Source: Bacteroidota bacterium (GTDB lineage Bacteria > Bacteroidota > Bacteroidia > Palsa-965). From it: 45,837 nt of DNA. Numbering within the stretch: the stretch's first letter is position 1; the number at the start of each line of letters is the position of its first letter. Position numbers and translations under genes: made by a program. The notes under the pieces are model-generated. The model worked only from the letters and a program-made list of their open reading frames with translations. It ran no database searches and was not told where the DNA came from. Of the stretch, positions 29,065 through 35,713 are shown piece after piece. The stretch is taken from contig PLYR01000129.1 of assembly GCA_003153435.1 (NCBI GenBank), forward strand, positions 1 through 45,837. The letters are read 5' to 3'.

Positions 29065-30615
29065 TTACAGAAATGCCCGAATCAATGTTCTAAGGCTAAC
29101 AATAATCACCAGCGATCCAACGAGGATCAGTCCGGCTCTAATTGGGATTTTATTTGAAAAATAAATTGAAATCGGAGCTGCCACCATGCTGCCGATAATG
29201 AGACCAAATATGATCTGCCAATGTGAAAGTCCGATAATGGTTATAAAAGTAATCGTACTGATGATGGCAACAAAAAATTTGGCGAGGTGAGAGGAACCAA
29301 CTGCATACCGCAGATTCCTTCCGCCTGCAATTAGCGAGGTGGTCACTATCGGGCCCCATCCACCACCACCCACAGAGTCAAGAAAACCTCCTGCTGCTGC
29401 AACGGGCATAATGTGTTTTATTTTCTTCGCTTTGTGGCGACTTACCCTGATCGCACGTACAATAATCAGAATCCCTAAGACCAGAGTATAAACGGCTACA
29501 AGGGGTTTTACCAACTGAATGTATTGCTTACTTATGAATGACACAGCCACAGCTCCCAGCACGGCTCCTATTGCACCCGGGAAAAGCAGCTTACGAAATA
29601 GTCGCATGTTAATGTTTTTATAGCGCATGTAAATGAGTGAGGAGGAACCGGTCGTAAATATTTCAGAAGCATGCATGCTGGCACTTGCGACGGCAGGAGT
29701 AATTGCAGGAATTCCAAGGCTTAGCAGAAAAGTAGTTACACTTACGCCGTAAGCCATTCCAAGCGCCCCATCTACCATCTGTGCAATAAATCCTCCGGAA
29801 ATATAAAGTACAAGTTGAGGATCAATGCTATCTGACAATTTTGAAAACAGGCTCTTTATTGTATGTACCGGAACAAATATGGAAAGCAGGTATCCGGTTA
29901 TCACAATGCATATTACAGCAAGAGAATATAAAGACGCTACTAATATCCGTCTGGATGTTTTCCTGCTCGGCTCCTGCTCTTTGTCAACCATTACGGAAGT
30001 AATGGCATTGAGCTTCTTCACTTTCTTATCCAGATCTCCTTTTAAAGTACCCCTGATCCGGGAAAGGTTCTCCAGCACTTCCTGGGTTTCATCCGGTAAG
30101 GCATTATTCAGAAGCTCCTTTATTCGTTTTGCCATTGTTGGTGATTTACCATTCGTACTAATTGCTATTTTCAGATCCCCCTTTTGCACAATGGAGCCCA
30201 GGTAAAAATCACAGAGCCCCGGAGTATCCGCAACGTTCACCAGTAGATTTCGTTCATTGGCCTTAGCTTTAACAAGAGCACTGAGCTCCGGGTTACCAGT
30301 TGCCATAATAACGAGATCAGCACTGTCCAAATCCGTTTCCTCATATGCTCTGTGTTTGAATTCAACAGCGCCATATGCTTCTCCGTATTCGATGATTTCA
30401 GGACGGATTTTCGGTGCAACTAGCACAACCTGTGTTGCCGGGCTGTTCGCCAGCACTGCCTGAATTTTCTCATACCCGATCTTCCCTCCACCAATGATAA
30501 GAACACGCAGGTGCTCGAGTTTCAGGAAAATCGGAAATAAATTATTTCTATGCAAATCTGCCTGGTTCAAACGCTGTGCTCTCCCCTCTTTCGGTACTAT
30601 GTCCGTATGTATCAT
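29065..30615 (-). CDS. Fusion of precorrin-2 dehydrogenase (Met8/CysG-N) with a TauE/SafE permease
   Basis: A 516-residue two-part protein. Residues about 25-220 form the siroheme-synthase N-terminal domain: LRVLIIGGGKIGYEK is the NAD-binding loop, followed by NVADTPGLCDFYLGSI and ISTNGKSPTMAKRIKELL. It oxidises precorrin-2 to sirohydrochlorin and may also insert iron. From about 235 to 516 the protein is a TauE/SafE (TSUP) membrane transporter with about eight helices, including MVDGALGMAYGVSVTTFLLS and GGFLDSVGGGGWGPIVTT. TSUP proteins move sulfite, sulfonates or related anions. The fusion joins cofactor synthesis to a sulfur-anion transporter inside one sulfur-assimilation operon. No frameshift separates the halves. 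Confidence 0.88.
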   Translation of the reverse strand: MIHTDIVPKEGRAQRLNQADLHRNNLFPIFLKLEHLRVLIIGGGKIGYEKIQAVLANSPATQVVLVAPKIRPEIIEYGEAYGAVEFKHRAYEETDLDSADLVIMATGNPELSALVKAKANERNLLVNVADTPGLCDFYLGSIVQKGDLKIAISTNGKSPTMAKRIKELLNNALPDETQEVLENLSRIRGTLKGDLDKKVKKLNAITSVMVDKEQEPSRKTSRRILVASLYSLAVICIVITGYLLSIFVPVHTIKSLFSKLSDSIDPQLVLYISGGFIAQMVDGALGMAYGVSVTTFLLSLGIPAITPAVASASMHASEIFTTGSSSLIYMRYKNINMRLFRKLLFPGAIGAVLGAVAVSFISKQYIQLVKPLVAVYTLVLGILIIVRAIRVSRHKAKKIKHIMPVAAAGGFLDSVGGGGWGPIVTTSLIAGGRNLRYAVGSSHLAKFFVAIISTITFITIIGLSHWQIIFGLIIGSMVAAPISIYFSNKIPIRAGLILVGSLVIIVSLRTLIRAFL

Positions 30616-30645
30616 GCAGAAAGCGAGATTAGTGTAAATTTAGAG

Positions 30646-31416
30646 TTAATTCAGTAAGTATTTCCAATTGGCAAGACTTTGAGGGAAATCTTTATGGTTC
30701 TTCACAGTCTCCCCTATGATTATAACCGCTGGAGAGCCTATCCCTTCTTCCCTTGCTATTTCAAGAATCGTATCGATTGTACCGATCGCCATGTTTTCGG
30801 TTGGCAAGGATCCATTTTGAATAATGGCCACACCGGTGTCTTGTTTTTCCTGAGTCCGGTAAATCTCTACAATTTCAGCAAGCTTACTTAAGCCCATTAG
30901 AATAATCACCGTTGTCGTTGATTGAGCTGCCAGAGCGATGTCTGTTGATAATTTCCCGGAACTGGTGGTGCCTGTGATTACCCAAAAGCTTTCGCTGGTC
31001 CCCCGCAGGGTAACCGGAATTCCCTGAAGACCAGCAAGAGCAATAGATGAAGAAATTCCGGGAATGTATTCCGACTCGATATTGAAATTTTCGGCATACG
31101 AAATTTCTTCAAATCCCCTTCCAAACACAAAAGGGTCTCCGCCTTTAAGTCGTACAACGTTGCCGTAGGTAAAAGCGAAGTCAACGATAAGGGCATTGAT
31201 TTGATCTTGTGAATAAGCATGTTTGCCCTGACGTTTTCCGACAAATATTTTCTTCACGCCAACGGGCACATGTTTCAGAAGTTCTACATTGACCAGTGCG
31301 TCATATAGCACAATGTCAGCCGACAGAAGGGCCTCGAGCCCTTTTACGGTGATTAATCCCGGGTCACCCGGTCCGGCTCCGACAAGTGTAAGCTTAGGTT
31401 GTATCTGTGTGCTCAT
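30646..31416 (-). CDS. cobA: Uroporphyrinogen-III C-methyltransferase
   Basis: A 256-residue SAM-dependent methyltransferase that makes precorrin-2 from uroporphyrinogen III, the first committed step to siroheme. Motifs are LVGAGPGDPGLITVKG (about 11-26), VRLKGGDPFVFGRG (about 88-101) and YIPGISSSIALAG (about 117-129). Its start codon overlaps the stop of the sulfite reductase gene by 4 bases, so the two are translationally coupled, and it makes the cofactor precursor that the reductase needs. Confidence 0.95.
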   Translation of the reverse strand: MSTQIQPKLTLVGAGPGDPGLITVKGLEALLSADIVLYDALVNVELLKHVPVGVKKIFVGKRQGKHAYSQDQINALIVDFAFTYGNVVRLKGGDPFVFGRGFEEISYAENFNIESEYIPGISSSIALAGLQGIPVTLRGTSESFWVITGTTSSGKLSTDIALAAQSTTTVIILMGLSKLAEIVEIYRTQEKQDTGVAIIQNGSLPTENMAIGTIDTILEIAREEGIGSPAVIIIGETVKNHKDFPQSLANWKYLLN

Positions 31417-33533
31417 GTTGTTTGAGTTTTAATTTTGTTAATTGTTTCTTCCCTGTAGAGGCTCACCTTTTTCAGAAATAGGTTCAGTTGATCAAAGTAG
31501 ATTTGTGCAAACTCCGGAGAAGGCTCCCTCTTGTTGATGTGAAGAACCTGCTCCGCAAATGTACTTTCGAACGAAAACTCTCCTGTTTCCACAAAATGTT
31601 TATCGAAGTCATTGATGATTCCTATCTGCGTATTGCAATGCACCTGTTTCCCTAAGAGCAGTGCCTTTGCCGCGTTTACAAAAGCGGCGTAAGTATGGTA
31701 GATCGAATCACCTGCTTGCCCCAATTCAAGCGTTTCTCTCGCTTGAATCTGCTTTTCTTCTGCTTCGAAGATCAGTGTCGCCACCAGATCTATCATGACC
31801 CCAGCGCACTCTCCTACTCCGATTTCAGTTTTGAATTTTACTTCCTGGTCCCAATCAATCAAATCATCAGCAACAATTTTCGCCGGGTCCGCAAGGGGTT
31901 TCAAAAGTTGATAGAAGTAATCCTTTCCTTTTTCATCATAGTAAGAATTAAAGTATTGGCCTTCTTCTGCATTGGTATGATAGTCGTCCAGAATTGCTCT
32001 GAGAACATCCGGTCCTTTCTTGCTCGGGATTTTAATAACCTTATCACCAATTCTGCCTTCCCCATTTCCGAGTGTTCCGCCTCCAAGTAAGAGCTGAAGC
32101 GCAGGGACAACCTGCGCACCTGCTTTAAAAGAGCTACCATGAAAACCTATTTGGGCCAGTCCGTGCTGCGCGCAGGAGTTCATACATCCGCTGATTTTAA
32201 TTTTGATATCATTGTTGTAAATTAAGTCGGGGTATTCAAGTTGGATTACACGTTCAAGCTCTTTTGCAATTCCTGTGCTGCTGGATATTCCGAGGTTACA
32301 GGTGTCAGTACCCGGACACGCCGTAATATCGGCTACACTGTCAAATCCAGGAGCTGCGAGGCCCAGCTCATCCAATTCACGAAAGAGTGTGGGTAAGGCT
32401 TCTTTTTTGAGAAATTTGAGCAAGAAGCCCTGGTTGATTGTAATCCGCACATCATCTGCCGCATACTTATCTACAATCTCAGCCAGCTTCCTGGCTTTGC
32501 CGGAGTGAATATTCCCCAGGAGTACGCGGATATAGACTCCGTAGTACCCTTTTTGTTTTTGTTCAAAAACATTGCTTTTCAGCCAGGCCTGGTAACGTGG
32601 GTTCTCGCTCACCTTAAACGTAGTAAAAACTTTATCGCTGCCGTTAAGTCTGGGGTTGGCTGTATTCCGGTCGATCTTGTATTCGGTCTGATACACCGCT
32701 TTGCTTTCTTCAGCTGCCAAGCGGAGTAACTCTCCCAAACCAATTTTATTCAACAGGTATTTAATCCTGGCTTTATGACGGCTTGTCCGTTCTCCATAGC
32801 GGTCGAATACACGGATCACAGATTCAGTGAAAGGAATAATCTTTTCTTCTTCCAGAAATTCAAAAGCTGTCTGAGCCAGAAACGGTTGAGCTCCTAACCC
32901 ACCTCCAATAAGAACTTTAAAACCACGGACCACTTCTCCGTTACGGATCTGAATTTTTGGAATAAAACCCAGATCATGCATGTAGGTGAAAGCGCTATCG
33001 CGGTCGCTGGATGAAAAAGCCACCTTAAACTTCCGCCCAAGTTCCTGACCAAATGGTTTACGAAGGAAATAGCTGAATACTGCATGTGCATAGGGGCTCA
33101 CATCAAATACTTCTTCAGGATCTATACCTGCAGTCGGGGAAGCCGTGACATTCCTCACGGTGTTTCCGCAAGCCTCCCTAATCGTAATCTGATCTTCTTC
33201 CAGTCTTGACCAAAGTTCAGGAGTACGCTCCAGGCTCACATAATGAATCTGAATATCCTGGCGGGTGGTGAGGTGAAGGTTTCCGTTAGAATATTCATCT
33301 GAAATATCTGCAATACGGACAAGCTGACGGGTGGTGATTTTCCCAAATGGAAGTTTGATCCGCACCATCTGCACCCCTTGCTGACGTTGTCCATACACGC
33401 CACGCGCAAGCCGAAGGGAACGGAATTTCTCTTCATTCAGGGTTCCATCCTGGAAAGATTTTATTTTTTGTTCCAGCTCCAGGATGTCTTTTTCTACCAG
33501 TGGGTTTTCCAGTTCGGTTCGGAAACTTTGCAT
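31413..33533 (-). CDS. Siroheme sulfite/nitrite reductase with C-terminal HEPN-like domain
   Basis: A 706-residue assimilatory reductase. Two ferredoxin-like half-domains and siroheme-binding domains occupy about residues 40-530. The [4Fe-4S]/siroheme ligands are visible as ACPGTDTCNLG (about 405-415) and GCMNSCAQHG (about 448-457). It reduces sulfite to sulfide (or nitrite to ammonia) by six electrons. The gene neighbours (siroheme enzymes and an APS reductase) favour sulfite. After the catalytic part a helical region of about 140 residues (ARETLELGQAGDSIYHTYAA, AKALLLGKQVHCNTQ) resembles a HEPN domain, which ordinary sulfite reductases of about 560 residues lack. It starts 52 bases after the tRNA-Cys 3' end. 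Confidence 0.88.
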   Translation of the reverse strand: MQSFRTELENPLVEKDILELEQKIKSFQDGTLNEEKFRSLRLARGVYGQRQQGVQMVRIKLPFGKITTRQLVRIADISDEYSNGNLHLTTRQDIQIHYVSLERTPELWSRLEEDQITIREACGNTVRNVTASPTAGIDPEEVFDVSPYAHAVFSYFLRKPFGQELGRKFKVAFSSSDRDSAFTYMHDLGFIPKIQIRNGEVVRGFKVLIGGGLGAQPFLAQTAFEFLEEEKIIPFTESVIRVFDRYGERTSRHKARIKYLLNKIGLGELLRLAAEESKAVYQTEYKIDRNTANPRLNGSDKVFTTFKVSENPRYQAWLKSNVFEQKQKGYYGVYIRVLLGNIHSGKARKLAEIVDKYAADDVRITINQGFLLKFLKKEALPTLFRELDELGLAAPGFDSVADITACPGTDTCNLGISSSTGIAKELERVIQLEYPDLIYNNDIKIKISGCMNSCAQHGLAQIGFHGSSFKAGAQVVPALQLLLGGGTLGNGEGRIGDKVIKIPSKKGPDVLRAILDDYHTNAEEGQYFNSYYDEKGKDYFYQLLKPLADPAKIVADDLIDWDQEVKFKTEIGVGECAGVMIDLVATLIFEAEEKQIQARETLELGQAGDSIYHTYAAFVNAAKALLLGKQVHCNTQIGIINDFDKHFVETGEFSFESTFAEQVLHINKREPSPEFAQIYFDQLNLFLKKVSLYREETINKIKTQTT

Positions 33534-33585
33534 GACAAATGTTTTTTATCGGATTTAATGAACTCGTTTTTACTTTTCAATTCAG

Positions 33586-33656
33586 AGGTTCCGGACGGAG
33601 TTGAACCGCCGTGAAAGGTTTTGCAGACCAGTGCCTAACCGCTCGGCCACGGAACC
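33586..33656 (-). tRNA. tRNA-Cys (GCA), with a weak anticodon stem, inside the sulfur operon
   Basis: The minus strand folds into a 71-base cloverleaf. The 7-bp acceptor stem is perfect. There is a 3-bp D stem, an anticodon loop CTGCAAA (anticodon GCA) and a T arm with loop TTCAACT and one G-U in its stem. The anticodon stem has only three good pairs (GGT/ACC); the two outer positions are C-T and T-T mismatches. The discriminator is T and CCA is not encoded (CT follows). It lies 9 bases after the peroxiredoxin stop codon and 52 bases before the sulfite reductase start, on the same strand, so it is probably part of one transcript. Confidence 0.85.
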
Positions 33657-33665
33657 ATATTCGGT

Positions 33666-34301
33666 TTACAAGTCTGGCTGAGGGGTTGTTCTCAGGTAAG
33701 GCTTGATTACAGTGTGTCCTTTCGGGAATTTGGCCGGGATATCTTCCGTTTTGATAGCCGGAGCCACCACTACATCTTCTCCCCGTTTCCAGTTCGCCGG
33801 TGTGGCCACACTGTATTTGGCGGTGAGCTGCAGGGAATCGATTACTCTCAGCAATTCGTCAAAATTCCTTCCGGTAGATGCCGGGTACGTGATTGTGAGT
33901 TTAATTTTCTTATCCGGATCAATGACAAAAACAGACCGTACGGTAAACTTGTCGGATGCATTCGGGTGCACCATGTCATACAGATTGGCCACTTTGAAGA
34001 TGGGATCTGCGATGATGGGAAAATTCACCTGAGTATGCTGGGTCTCGTTGATGTCTTTGATCCAGTCGTTATGCGACTGAAGCGGATCAACACTTAGGGC
34101 AATGACTTTAACATTGCGTTTGTCGAATTCAGCTTTCAGCTTAGCCACTGCACCCAGCTCTGTGGTGCATACGGGAGTAAAGTCGGCCGGGTGGGAGAAA
34201 AGCACACCCCAGCTCTTTCCGAGCCATTGATGAAACGAAATATCTCCTTGAGTAGATTCAGCTTTGAAGTCAGGTGCGGTATCGCCTAGTTTAAGTGACA
34301 T
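33666..34301 (-). CDS. Peroxiredoxin (1-Cys, Prx6-type)
   Basis: A 211-residue thiol peroxidase. The peroxidatic Cys is in HPADFTPVCTTELG (about 37-50). The long C-terminal arm after residue 150 (YPASTGRNFDELLRVIDSLQ, PKGHTVIKPYLRTTPQPD) is typical of the Prx6 group, which reduces hydrogen and lipid peroxides with one active-site Cys. The reading frame stays open 52 codons upstream, but the ATG at 34301 gives the family N-terminus (MSLKLGDTAPDF), and the upstream part overlaps a terminator and a leader ORF in another frame. It is the first protein gene behind the tandem attenuator, and the tRNA-Cys gene follows 9 bases after it. Confidence 0.93.
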   Translation of the reverse strand: MSLKLGDTAPDFKAESTQGDISFHQWLGKSWGVLFSHPADFTPVCTTELGAVAKLKAEFDKRNVKVIALSVDPLQSHNDWIKDINETQHTQVNFPIIADPIFKVANLYDMVHPNASDKFTVRSVFVIDPDKKIKLTITYPASTGRNFDELLRVIDSLQLTAKYSVATPANWKRGEDVVVAPAIKTEDIPAKFPKGHTVIKPYLRTTPQPDL

Positions 34302-34350
34302 GGTTGTTGGTTTTAGGTTTGTATTATGGTTTGTTTGAGTTGGATTGTAT

Positions 34351-34390
34351 AAAAAAAGCCCTTCTCGCATTTGAGCGGAAGGGCTTTTTT
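34351..34390 (-). terminator. Attenuator 2: intrinsic terminator between leader peptide 2 and the peroxiredoxin gene
   Basis: On the minus strand the GCCCTTC and GAAGGGC arms, flanked by A and T runs, form a strong stem with an inner CGC/GCG pair and one bulged base. It ends in at least seven T. The A and T runs make it usable on both strands. It stands about 50 bases ahead of the peroxiredoxin start, after a Cys-rich short ORF. Confidence 0.88.
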
Positions 34391-34430
34391 GTTTTGCTGA
34401 GAATCTCAGGAACAGGAAAAGATCTTCCGC
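34375..34430 (-). promoter_or_regulatory. Attenuator 2: candidate antiterminator pairing
   Basis: GCGGAAG (34430-34424, within codons 26-28 of leader peptide 2) is perfectly complementary over 7 bp to CTTCCGC (34381-34375), which is the upstream arm of terminator 2. The two pairings exclude each other. A ribosome held at the Cys codons 34456-34448 would leave the first arm free; one that reaches the leader stop codon would cover it. Seen by eye only, without energy calculation. Confidence 0.65.
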
Positions 34431-34507
34431 ATCTGCGGCATCGTCATACAGCAACACATCCAGCAGTGTCCGGTAGCATTCAAATGATGTTTGATTATTG
34501 CGTTCAT
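34406..34507 (-). CDS. Cys/Met-rich leader peptide 2 (33 residues)
   Basis: A short ORF from ATG 34507 to TGA 34406. Its middle carries a Cys/Met cluster, HCWMCCCMTMPQM, with three consecutive Cys codons, and it ends FSCS. It has no transport or enzyme features. It lies between terminator 1 and terminator 2, in the layout expected of a transcription-attenuation leader: a translated run of regulatory codons, then a switchable hairpin. A stable function for the peptide itself is not suggested. Confidence 0.75.
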   Translation of the reverse strand: MNAIIKHHLNATGHCWMCCCMTMPQMRKIFSCS

Positions 34508-34524
34508 GTTCCTGGTTTGTACTT

Positions 34525-34557
34525 AAAAAAAAGGGGCTTCTCCTTGCGGAAAAGCCC
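34525..34557 (-). terminator. Attenuator 1: intrinsic terminator after leader peptide 1
   Basis: On the minus strand a 10-bp stem (GGGCTTTTCC with GGAGAAGCCC, one G-U) is capped by a GCAA tetraloop and followed by C and eight T. It lies 40 bases after the leader 1 stop codon. Confidence 0.9.
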
Positions 34558-34591
34558 TGATGTATATGGTGTGTTGAACAGCGCTCTTCCG
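34547..34591 (-). promoter_or_regulatory. Attenuator 1: candidate antiterminator pairing
   Basis: CGGAAGAGC (34591-34583), starting 5 bases after the leader 1 stop codon, pairs with GCTTTTCCG (34555-34547), the upstream arm of terminator 1, over 9 bp with one G-U. Formation of this pair would open the terminator. A ribosome at the stop codon would cover the first arm, whereas one stalled at the TGC-TGT pair would not. This is the classic logic of amino-acid attenuators. Confidence 0.7.
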
Positions 34592-34596
34592 GTAAA

Positions 34597-34671
34597 TCAA
34601 ATGCACATCATACAGCAGGTATTGCTGTTGATGTTGTTTGAAATTTGGAAGAACTTGTTGTTCATTTTCAT
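34597..34671 (-). CDS. Cys/Met-rich leader peptide 1 (24 residues)
   Basis: A short ORF from ATG 34671 (or the in-frame ATG at 34665) to TGA 34597. The N-terminal part is Asn-rich, and the last residues are TCCMMCI, so Cys and Met codons are concentrated right before the stop. A strong Bacteroidota promoter lies 13 bases upstream and a terminator/antiterminator pair lies downstream. This is the layout of an attenuation leader peptide. The same Cys/Met enrichment in leader 2 argues against chance. Confidence 0.8.
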   Translation of the reverse strand: MKMNNKFFQISNNINSNTCCMMCI

Positions 34672-34684
34672 TTGTATCGTGAGA

Positions 34685-34717
34685 CAAAGATATTATTATT
34701 TTTTATTAAAACGCAAA
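34685..34717 (-). promoter_or_regulatory. Bacteroidota promoter of the leader-prx-sulfur operon
   Basis: On the minus strand TTTG (34717-34714), 21 bases, then TATCTTTG (34692-34685) is a near-ideal -33/-7 pair. The leader 1 ATG follows 13 bases later, so transcription should begin only a few bases ahead of it. Confidence 0.85.
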
Positions 34718-34787
34718 TTTATTTTCATAAATCTCTTAAATGGGACTTTTAAATGTAGGTGGAACTGCGGCGGCCGGGCATCCCGGC

Positions 34788-35195
34788 TTAGAATGAGCGA
34801 TGTTCTTTGACCCAGGTCGTAATATATTCGACGATGATCCCGGTATCGGTTCCGGGAGGGAATAATTGGCCTACGCCCAGGGCGTAAAGCTTTTGCATGT
34901 CCGGGTCAGGGATAATTCCTCCTCCGGTAAGCAATACATCATTCAATCCTTTTTCTTTCATCAGGGCAATGATCTTAGGAAACACGGTCATGTGCGCGCC
35001 GGAGAGGATGCTGATGCCTATACAATCCACATCTTCCTGCAAAGCGGCGTTCACAACCATTTCTGCAGTCTGCCGCAAGCCGGTATAGATAACCTCCATA
35101 CCTGCATCGCGAAGAAAGGAAGCAATGACCTTGGCTCCACGGTCGTGACCGTCTAATCCGACTTTTGCAACTAATACCCTGATAGGCCTCTTCAT
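34788..35195 (-). CDS. Cobalamin B12-binding domain protein (methylmalonyl-CoA mutase C-terminal subunit type)
   Basis: A 135-residue stand-alone B12-binding domain. The lower-ligand motif DGHDRG (about 15-20), ISILSGAHM (about 61-69) and [12 protein letters not shown] (about 88-99) match the C-terminal domain of methylmalonyl-CoA mutase. It would pair with a separate catalytic subunit to interconvert methylmalonyl-CoA and succinyl-CoA; no such subunit gene is in this window. A GC-rich hairpin (34773-34787) begins directly after the stop codon but lacks a T-tract. Confidence 0.9.
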   Translation of the reverse strand: MKRPIRVLVAKVGLDGHDRGAKVIASFLRDAGMEVIYTGLRQTAEMVVNAALQEDVDCIGISILSGAHMTVFPKIIALMKEKGLNDVLLTGGGIIPDPDMQKLYALGVGQLFPPGTDTGIIVEYITTWVKEHRSF

Positions 35196-35315
35196 GGGAT
35201 GGGATTTAATCTCACAAAAATAAAATTAATTCCCAAGAAGGGGACATCGGGTTGACGAACACGGGATTGTTAATAACATAAGGTTTAATTAAAGCGGGCT
35301 TTGAAGTGCTCTATT

Positions 35316-35323
35316 TACCTTTG
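35316..35323 (+). promoter_or_regulatory. Bacteroidota -7 promoter element for the 92-residue protein gene
   Basis: TACCTTTG matches TAnnTTTG exactly and is 10 bases before the ATG at 35334. No well-spaced -33 motif was found. Confidence 0.6.
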
Positions 35324-35333
35324 TTTCATTCCC

Positions 35334-35612
35334 ATGAATAAAGAAACCGAAAAATTACTGAAAAAGTACGCGAAAGCGACTATTGGCGGAACGGTCAGCA
35401 TTAATGACCTGGCTGAACGTGAATTCAGCGGTAAATCACTGAACAAGAGTGAAAAAGCAGCTTTGGGCAATTTTGAGAGATACCGGCTTGCCAAACTCAA
35501 TGAAGTACACGACGACATGGCTTTCCATGAGCTCTATCGTCAGCTCCAGGTCCTGGCGAACCTGGCAGATTATAAGGAATTCTTAAAAGATGAGTATATT
35601 CAGCCCGATTGA
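35334..35612 (+). CDS. Small hypothetical helical protein (92 residues)
   Basis: A conserved-looking small soluble protein that I cannot assign. It is mostly helical and charged (NKETEKLLKKYAKATIGG, LNKSEKAALGNFERYRLAKL, YRQLQVLANLADYKEFLKD). The upstream in-frame start at 35301 is rejected since it overlaps the -7 element. The ATG at 35334 has the promoter just before it, and a strong terminator follows, so it is an independent unit. Confidence 0.75.
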   Translation: MNKETEKLLKKYAKATIGGTVSINDLAEREFSGKSLNKSEKAALGNFERYRLAKLNEVHDDMAFHELYRQLQVLANLADYKEFLKDEYIQPD

Positions 35613-35637
35613 GCGAATCTGAATTTCAGCCTTTTGA

Positions 35638-35665
35638 TTAACCCGTCCATTTGACGGGTTTTTTG
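35638..35665 (+). terminator. Intrinsic terminator after the 92-residue protein gene
   Basis: AACCCGTC and GACGGGTT form a perfect 8-bp stem with a 5-base loop followed by a T-tract, 27 bases after the stop codon. Confidence 0.9.
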
Positions 35666-35713
35666 TTGCAGTGAACTTTGGTGTGCTTTTCATGTTGATT
35701 AGGTGTTTAAAGA

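Noticed and set aside
34302-34457. 52-codon N-terminal extension of the peroxiredoxin
   Set aside because: It overlaps terminator 2 and runs in another frame from leader peptide 2. The family N-terminus begins at the ATG at 34301.
34302-34740. SAM, T-box or cobalamin riboswitch ahead of the sulfur operon
   Set aside because: I saw no conserved riboswitch cores or T-box sequence. The region is fully explained by two leader ORFs and their hairpins.
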